Shown here: positions 36,366 through 48,659 of the stretch, piece after piece | How positions within the stretch are numbered: position 1 is the first letter of the stretch | Layout: every line of letters begins with the position of its first letter | DNA from: Capra hircus | Taxonomy: Eukaryota > Chordata > Mammalia > Artiodactyla > Bovidae | Length of the DNA stretch: 64,000 nt | Direction: 5' to 3' | Assembly: GCF_001704415.2 (NCBI RefSeq) | Contig: NC_030811.1 | Span: 76,898,069 to 76,962,068, forward strand | The notes under the pieces: model-generated | What the model was told of the DNA's origin: nothing | The model's database searches: none | What the model saw: the letters and a program-made list of their open reading frames with translations, nothing else | Made by a program: the position numbers and the translations under genes

Positions 36366-37786
36366 GTGAGTTTTAAAGTTTTGTTTAGATAGTGATTATT
36401 AATATAGTAAATGATTACTGAAGTGTTATATTTACAACCTACTCACCTCATTTCTTTAACCTGAAAAAAAAAGAGTTCCTTGTGTTTGAGTGGTTTGTCA
36501 CCAAACATTTTTTGGTGCTTTTCATTTTCTGATCAAGAATAGACCTTGATGGTTTAAAATTTTCTTTTATGTTATTCTTTTTTTTGCTTTCAGTGGATCA
36601 AATTTAGGAGCTGCTAGGTATATACAATTGTTAATGAAAACGTTTTTCTGTATCATTTACCTCACTTTATTGGTTTATTACTACTGAAAACATTAAAAAA
36701 GAGAATTCACACTGGAAAATTTCTGTTGATGCTTGCCTCTTAAATATACAAGAGTAATGCAACTAATGGTAAAAGAATCTTAAGTCACTTGGAGATGTAG
36801 AATACAAATCCTACAGATTTAAACTTCAGTTTCTGTTATTTCTTTTATTACATCATTACTACTTTTAAAATTTTGCCTGATTCCCATGGACAGCTAGGCG
36901 TGATTTAACTTGGAATTTAAAATTTTTTGTGTGTTGCTAATTAGAACTCTTGTGCATACTTTTATGTGGGAAGGAATTAAAATAACTGGTTTCAGAAACT
37001 GAGCTACTTCCTATTACATATTTCCATGTGAGCTATGAAAAGCTGTTAACAAGGAGTCTCCAAAAACTTGCGTCTGATTAATACTCTGTACCTTATTTGT
37101 GAATTTTTACATACTATGTAATATGATGATAAAAAAGGTAGCTAGATGATATTTAAAATCCTTCCCAGTCCTGCCAATTTTATATTTTCCATTATTCAAT
37201 TTCCAAATTCCTTTTTTTTCTTATAATTCCCCTGCCCCCTTTTCCCTCGCTCTTATTTAATTTTTACCCCTCTAGCATAGTCTCTCTTCTGAAATGGTTT
37301 CAGAAAACAATATGTATATACATATATGTATATATACATAAAAGAAAGTAGTTTTACAGTTTAAGGAGATTATCCATTTGTATTGTGAACTCTTTGAAGA
37401 AGAACATAAAGTATAAATTCTAGATTTTTTTCTGTAACTGGATTTAAGTAGATAAGATCTCCTCATTCTTTTCAGTATTTGTAAGTATTTCTAAAGTTTT
37501 AAATAATGAGATAAGTAGAATATTTTTTTCAAGATCCAGGTAAGACCAGGTAAGTAAATCCTTTTGCATCTACTTAATGAATTAGAGATCTGATAATGAA
37601 CTATTTTTAAAAACTGAAAAATACTGACTTACATTTTATGTGTAATAGGTTTTCAAACTTTGAGTAAATTTAAATTGCATTATTCAGGTATTAAAACTGA
37701 TACATTTTAACAGTAATTTCATATTGCTATAAATAAAATAATGCTTCATTAGGAATTAATTTTACTGTAGATAAAATTTGTGTATT
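36366..37786 (+). other. Intron 9, no gene
   Basis: AT-rich intron. The only distinct items are the AT palindrome at 37308-37341 and the CT repeat at the downstream splice site. Confidence 0.6.
37308..37341. repeat. Near-palindromic TATG/TATA repeat
   Basis: Alternating ATGTATATACATATATG with its reverse complement follows directly, giving cruciform potential. Probably microsatellite decay. Confidence 0.7.
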
Positions 37787-37803
37787 TCTCTCTCTCTCTC
37801 TCT
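37787..37803 (+). promoter_or_regulatory. (TC)8 polypyrimidine tract at exon 10 acceptor
   Basis: Seventeen uninterrupted T/C bases in strict TC alternation lie four bases from the AAAG acceptor at 37804-37807. CUCUCU is the preferred PTBP1 binding sequence, and the acceptor AAAG is weaker than CAG. This suggests, without proving, regulated inclusion of exon 10. Confidence 0.55.
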
Positions 37804-37807
37804 AAAG

Positions 37808-38080
37808 GTAAACAGCCATATACCAGGAATAGGCTACCAGATTTTTGGAAATGCAATCTCTCTAATCCTGGGTTTAACTCCATTTGTTTTCCGACTCTCC
37901 CAAGCTACCGACTTGGATCAACTCACAGCACATTCTGCTTCAGAACTTTATATGATTGCATTTGGTTCTAATGAAGATGTTATAGTTCTTTCTATGGTTA
38001 TAATAAGCTTTGTGGTTCGTGTGTCTCTTGTGTGGATTTTCTTTTTTTTGCTCTGTGTAGCAGAAAGAACTTATAAACAG
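37808..38080 (+). CDS. PHTF2: PHTF2 coding exon 10 (two membrane segments, largest exon)
   Basis: Acceptor CTCTAAAG ends at 37807 and consensus donor GTGAGT starts at 38081; phase 0-0, 273 nt. It encodes VNSHIPGIGYQIFGNAISLI with a hydrophobic segment through LGLTPFVFRL, a loop SQATDLDQLTAHSASEL, and a second strongly hydrophobic segment from VIVLSMVIISFVVRVSLVW to FFFLLCVAE, ending RTYKQ. Loss of this exon would delete two membrane passes in frame. Confidence 0.98.
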
Positions 38081-38271
38081 GTGAGTATAATATGGACACC
38101 TCAATAGAGAATTTTATCCTTGGTATTCCTGAAGTATTTAAGTGTTTCATTAAATCATTTTGACATGCTAATTATTTCCCCAAATAAAACCATAATGACT
38201 TCTGTTTTGTTATTTTTTGTTTTTATGTGGTAATCTACTTGAAAATTAATTTTTATTTTAATCTTTTTTAG

Positions 38272-38412
<141 letters not shown>

Positions 38413-38704
38413 TAGTGATAAAAGTACTCTTAACCTGCTGGCTCCCTCTCATAGTTCCAATTCTTTGTCAGTATGTATGTATGTCTAGATTTATAGTCAG
38501 ATTTGTACTCACATGGTGCTATGTGGCCACGTCTAGTGTTCATTTTGATCCATTTGCAGAAATTCAAAATGTTTAACTGGTTCTTTACAGTAAAAGATCT
38601 GAAGTCCAGAAGACTTAAATGCATTTTAGGTAGATGATTCAAGATCAGATTGTTCTAAATTTGTTTTTGTTCATAAATCTCACCAACTACTACTACTCCA
38701 CAAG

Positions 38705-38716
38705 CCAGCAGAGGGA
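38705..38716 (+). promoter_or_regulatory. CTCF-like core motif
   Basis: CCAGCAGAGGGA matches the CTCF core CCASYAGRKGGC at 11 of 12 positions. It lies in the intron after exon 11. A single motif match is weak evidence. Confidence 0.25.
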
Positions 38717-39479
38717 GCCCACTGCTTAAAAAAGGAAATTAAAAAAAAAAAAATCTGTCAATGAGCTGCCTCACTGAGGTGACCTATTACTATTTGAAAA
38801 CTTTAGCTTCCAATTCTAAGCCATCCTTTTCATGCCATTCTTTTCCTTTAATCTTTTAAAATAACTTTCCTAATTATGGAATTAAGATATAAAAGCTCAG
38901 GAGGGAAATGGGAAACATCTGAATTAGTTTTAGGAAAACATTTTTTATGAGGATTATTTCTTTGTTGCATACTCACTGTGTATGGAGTAATCATAGCTTA
39001 ATAAAATTGACCCAAAGACCGACTATCCTCTGACATGCTTAGACCTTTAATGACTTTTATTTTGAGGTAGCAAGGAAAAAGTAGAATAATTTTGCAGTAT
39101 TTGTCGCCACTTCTGTTTAAAAAAATTCATTATGCTGTTTATTTAACTTGTTAAACTCAGCTAAGTTAGTCTTCATTGGGTAATGTCACAGATGAGTGTA
39201 GATTGTTTTTTCTCACTGTGACACCGCTGGAAGGATGGATATGATCCTTGTTACCTGTCTTAGTGAGAAGCCACCTAAAATTTGCTCTCCGTATCATCCC
39301 TGAGCAGGTATTGCATTTTTTTATGCATTGATTATTTTAGTCAGTAAACATTCATTTAATGTTAACCATGTGCCATTCATTATTGATGAGATGAAACTCC
39401 CTGCCATTAGGAGCTCATTCTTCAGTGAGGGAAACATGTAACCCTAGGTCTAGGAATTATTCTGAGTACTGACTTCATC

Positions 39480-40265
39480 TTTTGCATTTCCAACATTCAA
39501 TTTATTCAGTTCCCACCCTTTCTGTTTCCAAAATGTATCTCAAATCCATTTACTTCTCTCTCTGTTTTTATTTCCCCAACCTAATTGCAGCCACCAGTTA
39601 TCTCCTGTATTGGATTACTGCAGTTTCGTCTTATATGGCCTCTCAGCATTCCTGTATCCTCCTTTTAATATTTTCCTCAGTTTGCTGCCAGTTTGACCAT
39701 ATTCTTAAAACCTTCTGAAAATTCTCCATTGATCTTAGGATGTAGAACCAAATCTTAATAGGCTTTTAATTCCCTTCGTGACTCAGCTCCTGCAGATAGC
39801 CTGTCCCTCTTGTCTCATTTTGAAATACTTTCCTCCCTGTATTCCAGCCAGACTACACTGCTTCAGTGCTTTGAATGTACTGTGATCTTTTCTGTTTTAC
39901 ACTCTTGCACTTGCTTTTCCTTCTACCAGTAACACTGCCGTGTGCCATCATGCTACTGCACCCTACTTTGGTGTAAATATCACTTCCTTGGAGAGATCTT
40001 CCCAGGCCTACACAATCTTCCTGAGAGTTAGGGGTATGGGCCTGGGAAGATCTCTGTAAGGAAATGATATTTGTACCAAACTTGTCACCAGTGTTCTGAA
40101 AGCATTCTATACCTTTCCGTCATAGCTCTCATCACAACTTGCATGTATATCTGTCTCTGTGACCTTGATGTTTGACTCCTTGTCTGTTGTGTTCTCTACT
40201 ATATTTCCACCATCTAGCACTGTCCCTCATTCTGAGCAGGTGTTCAAAAAACATGTTGAATAAAT
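39480..40265 (+). mobile_element. L2 LINE 3' region
   Basis: The sense L2 order is visible: agccaccagttatctcctgt, ccattgatcttaggatgtag, gtattccagccagactacac, cttgcacttgcttttcc, catctagcactgtccc and gttgaataaatagttag. It contains the inverted duplication described at 39967-40080. Confidence 0.75.
39967..40080 (+). repeat. Inverted duplication inside L2 (43-bp arms)
   Basis: Arm 39967-40009 pairs with 40038-40080: 37 of 43 positions are Watson-Crick. On the transcribed (+) strand four more are G-U wobbles, leaving only a C-A and a G-G mismatch. The pairing extends one base to 40010/40037, and the loop is about 26 nt. Arm landmarks are GAGATCTTCCCAGGCC and its mirror GGCCTGGGAAGATCTC. The hairpin lies in the PHTF2 intron between exons 11 and 12. 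Confidence 0.92.
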
Positions 40266-40528
40266 AGTTAGTGTTTGACAAAATGGAATATTTGGGATTT
40301 ATCCTTCTACAAATTCTAGGCTATATATTCACCATTTTTCATGGTGTTGCCAATCCTCAGGCAATAATAACAGTTTATAATTAAAATTCATCTCACAAAT
40401 CAGGTATATTTCCAATGTCATAAGCTATGGTCAGTGTGCAGTGATGGATTAGTACCTTAATTGAAAGCATGGAATTAGCTGCTAATTAGTAAATATATTT
40501 AAAAGTGTTTTCACTTTTCTCCCCCCAG

Positions 40529-40615
40529 CGTCGAGGTCCTCAGCGATCAGTTGATGTCATAGTTTCATCTGCTTTCTTGTTGACTATCTCAGTTGTATTT
40601 ATCTGTTGTGCCCAG
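40529..40615 (+). CDS. PHTF2: PHTF2 coding exon 12 (membrane segment)
   Basis: Acceptor TTTCTCCCCCCAG ends at 40528 and donor GTGAGT starts at 40616; phase 0-0, 87 nt. It encodes RRGPQRSVD followed by the hydrophobic VIVSSAFLLTISVVFICCAQ. Basic residues before the segment suggest a cytosolic entry side. Confidence 0.98.
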
Positions 40616-41739
40616 GTGAGTTAATTTATTTTGTATAGAACTTAGATAATCAGATCTATAAATATTCAACCTCCAAGGCTTTCTAATAATAAACAAAGTA
40701 ATAAGTAATTTGAAATTGAATTTTTACAGTTTATTTTTTTTCAGTAGAGTAAGTAAATGCATCTTACTTATTTACGTGATGAATAATAACTAACTTATTT
40801 TCAGGGGTCTATTAATTGAACATAAAATAATTTTTGTCTACAATTCACCTTTATTTACCAAAACAAACTGATGAGTATCTAGACTTATGAAATTTTTCAG
40901 ACTATTTTCCTTGATCTCTGCTTTATTCACATTTAATATTAACTTTTATTTTATACCTGAATATATCACTGTAACTTGACCACGTCATCTCTGAAAAAAG
41001 AATTCTCATTGACCAAGATTAGTCGGGAAGCACAAAAGTATCTCAGGATATAGTCTATGCTATGAAATTTAAACTTCCGTTTCAAGTAATAAGACATGCT
41101 AGATTACCTGAAAATTCTTCTGATTTAAAACATACAATACTGGGGGAAAAAAAACCCAGCATCTTAATATGTATAAGTGAGGTGTTTTATAAATATACAT
41201 ATTACTTGTATATTTGAGTTTATAACACAGTAAGGGGCCAAAAATGAGGATAAAAGTGAAAAACGGAGCAGTTAAGTATATGTGTTAATGTTAGGTTGAA
41301 GTGCTTTGTTTGTGTTAGTATGTGAAAGACTTGAGATTTTACGCCCATCTGAGGACAGGAGATGAGGCCTTGATCTGCTGTCCCTCCTTATACAGATGCT
41401 GCAAGGCCAAAACCCTCGAAGGCCTACAGTCTCGGTGGAGAGGTGCAGTAAGACGAGGCTGCCCAACAGCGCAGGAAGATAATAGGAAGCTTGGCCAGTT
41501 TTGCCAGTGTTCTGGCCAAGGAGGCAGAGAAAGTCTCTCCTAAGAATATATAAGTATAGGTCAGCTTTTAATACAGATTCAGGGTTCAAGTGTACATTAC
41601 AGATATTGTCTTGTAGCCGCTGTGTCAAGAAGTTTATATAACAAGATCCTAGACTCCTGGATACCTGAAAGAAGCTAAACCAAGACTGTTCTTGGGGAAC
41701 ATCAACCCTAATCCTCACAGAATTTGCACAGTTAAAGCC

Positions 41740-43975
41740 CCATCAGGTCTCAGAACACATGAAAAAACTTTCTAGCATGAGTGAGTCAACAACACATGGC
41801 AGGAGTACATCTCCAGCAACTTCAGATCTGATCAGATGGAAACTATAAGCTTGTTTAAAATGACTGAAGATGTAGATAACACTATTAAAAAAAAGGGCAG
41901 ATAGATTTGAAAAATACCCAAGCATTGTTTCATAGAAGTAAAAAAAAAAAAAGTCACTGACATTAAAAACACAACAAACAGAAGAAACAGCAAATTGAAG
42001 ACAAAGATAATTGGTGAGCTGGGAGGTGGAAGAAATTAGCCAGAATATAGAACAGAGATGAAGAGATGGAAATATGAAAAGAAGATCCAACATATATCTA
42101 ACAGGGATTTCATATTGAAAGAAGAGAGAGAGCAATATTTGGAGAGATGATGACTTGAGTTTTTCTGAATTAGTAGAACACATTAATTTTCAGGTTTAGG
42201 AAGGATAAGAACAAGAAGCCACAGTAAAAACAAATTGACACTTGGATACATTATAGAGATACAGCAGTAGAGATACTGCAGAACACCAGAAAACAGAGAA
42301 ATCTAATCCAATCAAAAGGAAGAAGACTGGTTTCTTTACTCACAATTGCTTGTTGCATTTCAGTCTTTTCTTCAGGGTTTTATTTCCATGTTCCTGAAGT
42401 ACATCCTGCAGTATTTTTGTCTCTAATGAACATAAAATCTATTTCTGTCAACAAAAGACACATGGAACATAATAACATTGTCAAGTTTTAAATGTAAAAA
42501 GATAGAAAAATACATTGCAGATAAATACTAGCCAAGAGAAAGCTGGTGAAGTAACATTAATAGCAGATGAAATAGACTGTAATCTAAGATGTGTTACTGG
42601 GATAGAGAGAAACCTGACGAAAAGTTTGAAGAATTGTTAGTCAGGAAGATCTAACAATTCTAGAATTGTATGTGTGTTAGCAAATAACTTCAGTATTATC
42701 TATATACAGCCTAAATCAATAGCACTGTAGTGAGGAATTGACAAAATGCCACATTGGGAGCTTTGAAAACATTTCTTTCATTATTGATGAAGCAGACAAA
42801 AATATGAAGACATGTATCTAAACAAGACAGTTAAAATTTTATTCTGAAATTGGACAATACATACTCTTCAGACACAGAACAGTTTATTAAACTTTCCCAT
42901 GTACTAGGTGACAAAATGATTCTCAACTGATGCCATACAGACCTCTAGTTATATACTAGAGGTAGAAAACAATGACAGCAAAAAGAAAACAATGCATTTG
43001 GAAATTTCAAAACACACTTATAGATAGCAGTGTTTAAAAAGAAAACTCACAGTATTAAACTGAAATAGTTGAGAATTTTTTAAAAAAGAATAGTAGTGTA
43101 TATTAATGTCATTAAAGTTAAAAGCTTCTGTGGACAGTTTTGTAGAAATATTAATTAAAACTGACTCAGAAAGTAACTGAAGAGCTGGGAAGACCCTGTA
43201 GCCATACAGCAGTATTGATTCAGTAGTTTGAAAATCAGCTACCAACAAAAATCCCCAAGACCCATGTGATTTTTACAGATGAATTTTGCCAAATGTTTTA
43301 ATAAACAAGTAGCCCTAATCCTATGCAAAAGATCTAGGGAGTAGAAAAAGGGAATATTCCCCCAACTCATTTTATGTACTTCATGTAACTTTGTTACCAA
43401 ACCAGAGAGACAGTATGAACACAGAAAGCAGTCAACCAGCTTAGATGCAGAAATACTCAGAAGATGAAGCCAGCAGTTAATAACAGTAAATATGCCATGA
43501 CCTAGACAGCCTATCCCTCCAGCTGTCTAGTTTGAACTCTTTTAGTTGATTAAAGGAGAAATCATCTGATCATCTCAATAGATACAGAAAACAAATCGGT
43601 AAATTTCAATAGGAGAGTCATAATATAGTGACTGAAAAGTACTGTTCTTAATATGATAAATAAAAAATCTTTCAAAAACTGGAGCAAACATTGTACATAC
43701 GATATTTATTATCTTCAAGATACTCTAAAATCAGGAATGAGATGAGTGGCCTCTTGATCACTTCTAGTTAAGAAAGGTGCTAACCAGTGAAGATAGGGAA
43801 AAGAAAGAAATTGTATAAAGATTGGAAAAGAAAAAAAAATAGACTGTATGGATGTCTATGTACAATATTCTAGTAACTTTCCAGACAAATTATTAAAAAC
43901 ATGACACATTTTTTTAGAAGTGCAAGATCAATAAAAATGGATATAACCTCAATATAAAAGAATCAGTTTTGTTTC
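41740..43975 (+). mobile_element. Decayed L1M body (ORF1 end and ORF2 remnants)
   Basis: Sense L1 text is recognisable though heavily diverged: gatgaagagatggaaatatg and gatccaacatatatctaaca (ORF1 3' part), gagaaagctggtgaagtaac and caggaagatctaacaattct (ORF2 5' part), atgaattttgccaaatgttt, catctgatcatctcaataga, then attattaaaaacatgac. About 42329-42450 does not fit and may be a separate insertion. The upstream 41260-41740 may be the L1 5' region but is not assignable. Confidence 0.65.
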
Positions 43976-43981
43976 TTTAAG

Positions 43982-44095
43982 TCAGAAATCAGCAAACTTT
44001 TTCTATAAAGGTCCGGACTAAATATTTCAGACTTTTGCCTGATACATTCAGTCTCTCATATATTCTTCTCTCCTGCCTCTCCCTAAAAATTGTTA
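43982..44095 (+). mobile_element. hAT-like MITE fragment, uncertain
   Basis: gaaatcagcaaactttttct, ataaaggtccggactaaata and tttcagacttttgcc resemble a common ancient mammalian DNA-transposon fragment. Family not certain. Confidence 0.45.
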
Positions 44096-44195
44096 AGTAT
44101 TAAAAAAAGCACCGTAAATGACAAAAGAGAGTCTGTGAAAAAATACTGGCAAAATACATGGTTTAAATAGCTTTGTTAATCACAATAAATAAATA

Positions 44196-44381
44196 GGCTT
44201 CCCTGGTGGCTCACACGGTAAAGCGTCTGCCTGCAATGCAGGAGACCCGTGTTCAATCCCTGGGTTGGGAAGATGCCCTGGAGAAGGAAATGGCAACCCA
44301 CTCTTGCCTGGAAAATTCCATGGACTGAGGAGCCTGGTAGGCTACAGTCCATGGGATCACAAAGAGTCAGACATATGACTT
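44196..44381 (+). mobile_element. Bov-tA SINE with 28-bp target-site duplication
   Basis: Sense copy gcttccctggtggctcacac to cagacatatgactt. The bases at 44168-44195 and 44382-44409 are identical over 28 positions (starting TAGCTTTGTTAATCAC and ending AATAAATA). Within the SINE the stretch normally reading 'ccagtattc' is deleted near 44301. Confidence 0.96.
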
Positions 44382-45462
44382 TAGCTTTGTTAATCACAAT
44401 AAATAAATAACTTCAATAAATCAATAAAAACAGACAACCTAATAGAAAAAGTTAGATACAGAATTTAAAAGGATAACTTAGAGAAGAGGAAGCCCAGTGA
44501 CCAGTAAGCATATGAAACATGCTCATCCTTCCTAAGTAATGTGGAAAAGTAAAAGGAAAAGAGTAAGAGAACAATTTACACCCATTAGAATGGCAGGTGT
44601 TAAGAAGTTGAATAATACCTAGTTTGGACAGATATGAAGGCAAAGGGAACTCTGATCTGCTGCTGAGAGTATAAATTGGCACAACTTTTTTTCAGAGACA
44701 AATTTGTAATATCTGCTAACACTGAATGTGTGACTATCCAAGGCTTTAGCAGTTTTACTCCTATTTATTAACTCCTCAAGAAGGTCTTACATGTGCACAA
44801 GAAGACCAGGAGAGGCAGAAGAGAATATTTATTGCAGCATAGTTTGCAATGAGGAAATTGGCAGCCCAGTGAATGTTAATTGGTAGAGTAGGCAAATCCA
44901 CTGTGGTTGATTCTTTTACTATAATACCTTGCAGTAGTTAGAATGAATGAATGTAAGCTTAATGAATCATGGATAAACTTTGAAAACAAAATCCAGTAGA
45001 TTAAAAAGCAAATTGAAGAATGATAAGGTCAATGTGATAGCATTTATACAAATTCCAACATACATATAACATAGTATAACCATAAATACCTAGCTAACTA
45101 TAAAAGCTGAGTGGAAAAGGTAAATGCAAAAGTCATTACCCTTACAGAGGGGTGAGGAAGAAGGGCAATGATGAAAAGAACAGTTTAAAGGGGCTTCCTT
45201 TGAATCTTTACTCTTATTTTTTTGAAAATCTAAAAAATATTGCAAGGTACTAAGATTTAATGAAAGTATATATATAGGTTTTGATTATATAATACTCAAT
45301 ACCTTTCATGTGCTTGCAGTATTTCCTAAGAAATGTCAAATGTTTGAAAAATGTAACACTATATCCATGATCTATCTGTATGAAGTAAAATTTTACTTTC
45401 TTTTAAAGAAGAAATTTTTGAATCACATTCTTCTTCATACTGCCTTTTCCTTACATTTTTAG

Positions 45463-45618
45463 TTGCTTCATGTACATGAGATCTTCCTTGATTGTCACTA
45501 CAATTGGGAACTGGTAATCTGGTGCATCTCGTTAACACTTTTTCTCCTAAGATTTGTTACCCTTGGATCAGAAACAAGTAAAAAATATAGCAATACCTCA
45601 ATATTACTTACTGAACAG
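45463..45618 (+). CDS. PHTF2: PHTF2 coding exon 13 (membrane segment)
   Basis: Acceptor ACATTTTTAG ends at 45462 and donor GTGAGA starts at 45619; phase 0-0, 156 nt. It encodes LLHVHEIFLDCHYNWELV, hydrophobic IWCISLTLFLLRFVTLG, then polar SETSKKYSNTSILLTEQ. Confidence 0.98.
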
Positions 45619-46178
45619 GTGAGAATTCATGTTAATTATGTTATAAGTTAATGTCTGATACCTATATGTTAAAATTAAAAGTTTTCATTTACTTCAGAAT
45701 TTTTCAGGAACCTCTGTTAAGACCATTTATGTTGCAGAGCAAAACTTGAAATTTGGTAGAGCACAAAACTTTCTTCATTGTTCTGCCTTGATACAGATTT
45801 CAAGTCTAAGCTATTGTTTCTGTGTCTCATTTTCATTTGATAAGCAGGAAATACTGTTTGTAGAAAGATGGATTTTAAACCATTGTTGGGATATGTTTGC
45901 ATTGCAGTGTAGCAGAGCCATATTTGAATAAGCATAAACTTTTATTTGATAGAAAGTGTAAAGCCAAATAATTTTGATGCTTAACTTTATTTTATATGAA
46001 TTTAAAAAAGTGTTTTCCTTATTTCATAGGAATATTTAAACAAACTTATTGCTAGTGAACTTGTTGAATATTTTTGTCAGGAATAGTTTGATTTTTAGAA
46101 ATTGGTAACCCTGTCAAACCAAGTCAGTTAGAAGGAAAGGCGAAAGTAGTAAACAAACCAACTGATTTACTTTACTCT

Positions 46179-46453
46179 GCTGCTGCTGCTAAGTCGCTTC
46201 AGTCGTGTCCGACTCTGTGCGACCCTATAGACGGCAGCCCACCAGGCTCCCCCATCCCTGGGATTCTTCAGGCAAGAACACTGGAGTGGGCTGCCATTTC
46301 CTTCTCCAATGCATGAAAGTGAAAAGTGAAAGTGAAGTCGCTCAGTCGTATCCAACTCTTAGCGACCCCATGGACTGCAGCCCACCAGGCTCCTCCATCC
46401 ATGGGATTTTCCAGGCAAGAGTACTGGAGTTGGGTGCCATTGCCTTCTCCATG
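46179..46453 (-). mobile_element. BovA-type SINE dimer with (CTG)n end and 9-bp TSD
   Basis: Starts with (CTG)n then aagtcgcttcagtcgtgtcc. A second unit starts at about 46313 (gaaagtgaaaagtgaaagtg) and the element ends gccattgccttctcc. CTTTACTCT occurs at 46170-46178 and 46454-46462 as the likely duplication. Confidence 0.93.
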
Positions 46454-46771
46454 CTTTACTCTAGTTATTGTTTATTTTCTGTGTTAATTTGGATCGGGGG
46501 CTAAACTGTTTCACATTTTAATAAAGAAATCCAGTGTTCCTTCTTTCAGCTTTTAGTTACATTTGAAAAGTTAAAAAAATATTATTTTCTTATATTTGCT
46601 GTAAGAAGTTAGGAATATATAGTTAAGTGTGAAGAAGAATATTAATATCACCTATACTCTTAATAATAGAGAACTACTGCTAATATTTTAGTAAATGTTT
46701 TTCAGTTCCTCTTAAAAATGAGTATTTATTATAATTTTAAGTTTATTTAATTGTTCATTCTTTTTTAATAA

Positions 46772-46882
<111 letters not shown>

Positions 46883-47390
46883 TGAAAATGAACATCATGT
46901 AGAAAATGCTGTTCTAACTTTTCATACTGTTTTGTTTGTAGATGCTAATTTGTGTTTGGTTTTCAGGATTATTGAAGATGTTTTCCAAATTATTTTTGAG
47001 CACATTCATGCAGTTTACATTTTATTTCTCATTGAAAAGCTAATCAAAGTAATTCAGATCATTTTATTTTGAACTTTTATTCAGTTTTGAAATTTTAAGT
47101 CTCTTAATGTTTAGAATATTGTAGAAGTTGGCATCTTTGGAAGTTTTTGCATCCTAGAACTTAAAATAGATTTTAAAAAAGAAGATTTGATGTTAATTTG
47201 CTATTTTTTTTTCATTTTGTATTTCTCAAAGCAGTCTTCTGTTTACTTGGCCTGAATTGGTTTAAAAAGTAGTAATACATTATCACTGTAATAATTATAT
47301 ATCACCAATAAATAAATTTTCAAAGCTTTTTTGGGTAGCAATCAAAAATAATATAATTTCAGTATATTTCATCTCATAACTGTAACTCTT

Positions 47391-48395
47391 TCAGTTCAGT
47401 TGCTCAGTCATGTCCGACTCTGCAACCCCATGAACCGCAGCACGCCAGGCCTCCCTGTCCATCACCCACTCCCGGAGTCTACCCAAACCCATGTCCATTG
47501 AGTTGGTGATGCCATCTAACCATCTCATTCTGTTGTCCCCTTCTCCTCCTGCCCTCAATCTTTCCCAACATCAGGGTCTTTTCCAATGAGTCAGTTCTTC
47601 GCATCAGGTGGCCAAAGTATTGGAGTTTTAGCTTCAACATTAGTCCTCCCAATGAACACCCAGGACTGATCTCCTTCAGAATGGACTGGTTGGATCTCCT
47701 TGCAGTCCAAGGGACTCTCAAGAGTCTTCTCCAACACCACAGTTCAAGAGCATCAATTCTTCTGCGCTCAGCTTTCTTCATAGGCCAACTCTCACATCCA
47801 TACATGACCACTGGAAAAAAACATAGCCTTGACTAGACGGACCTGTGTTGGCAAAGTAATGTCTCTGCTTTTTAATATGCCGTCTAGGTTGGTCATAACT
47901 TTCCTTCCAAGGAGTAAGCGTCTTTTAATTTCATGGCTGCAGTCACCATCTGCAGTGATTTTGGAGTGCAGAAAAATAAAGTCAGCCACTATTTCCCCAT
48001 TTCTTTGCCATGAAGTGATGAGACCGGATGCCATGATCTTTGTTTTCTGAATGTTGAGCTTTAAGCCAACTTTTTCACTCTCCTCTTTCACTTTCATCAA
48101 GAGGCTTTTTAGTTCCTCTTCACTTTCTGCCATAAGGGTGGTGTCATCTGCATATCTGAGGTTATTGATCTTTCTCCTGGCAATCTTAATTCCAGCTTGT
48201 GCTTCTTCCAGCCCAGTGTTTCTCATGATGTACTCTGTATATAAGTTAAATAATTAGGGTGTCAACATACAGCCTTGACGTACTCCTTTTCCCATTGGAA
48301 CCAGTCTGTTGTTCCATGTCCATTTCTAACTGTTGCTTCCTGACCTGCATACAGGTTTCTCAAGAGGCAGGTCAGGTCGTCTGGTATTCCCTCTT
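47391..48395 (-). mobile_element. BovB (RTE) LINE, 5'-truncated
   Basis: About 1.0 kb in antisense. Minus-strand frames give the C-terminal CESWPMKKAERRRIDALELW and WTARRSNQSILKEI blocks (47811-47479), and RT with intact RYADD (near 48150) in the frame at 48226-47792. Truncated within RT near 48395 (QEATVR-like end). It is the least diverged BovB here. Confidence 0.94.
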
Positions 48396-48659
48396 TGGAG
48401 GTAATTTAATAAAATAACATTATCACTGCAATGTTAATAATTCCTTTCTTTCTTAAAAGGAAACCATTTTTTAAAAATCTCTGTTTCTGTAACAAATTAA
48501 ATGGAAAGTTTAGAATTGTGTATAAGGTGTTCGTAGAATAGTAGGAAATTAGTTGCGTCTCAATGCTATGGTTACTTCTTCAGTTAACTAAAATGCATTA
48601 ACTGACTATAGATTGTGCCTCACAGTATATTAGGCACTGAAAAGGGTCAGAGGAGTTAG

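Noticed and set aside
41272..41718. 148-codon minus-strand frame
   Set aside because: Lies at the edge of a decayed L1M inside a PHTF2 intron; no recognisable domain and an arbitrary start.
41743..42183. 146-codon minus-strand frame rich in Phe/Ser
   Set aside because: Antisense of A-rich L1 ORF1 remnants, which yields Phe/Leu/Ser-rich translations by composition.
47275..48445. Repeated attatcactg near both sides of the BovB copy as its target-site duplication
   Set aside because: The left copy is about 100 bp from the element edge, so it does not abut it; treated as coincidence.
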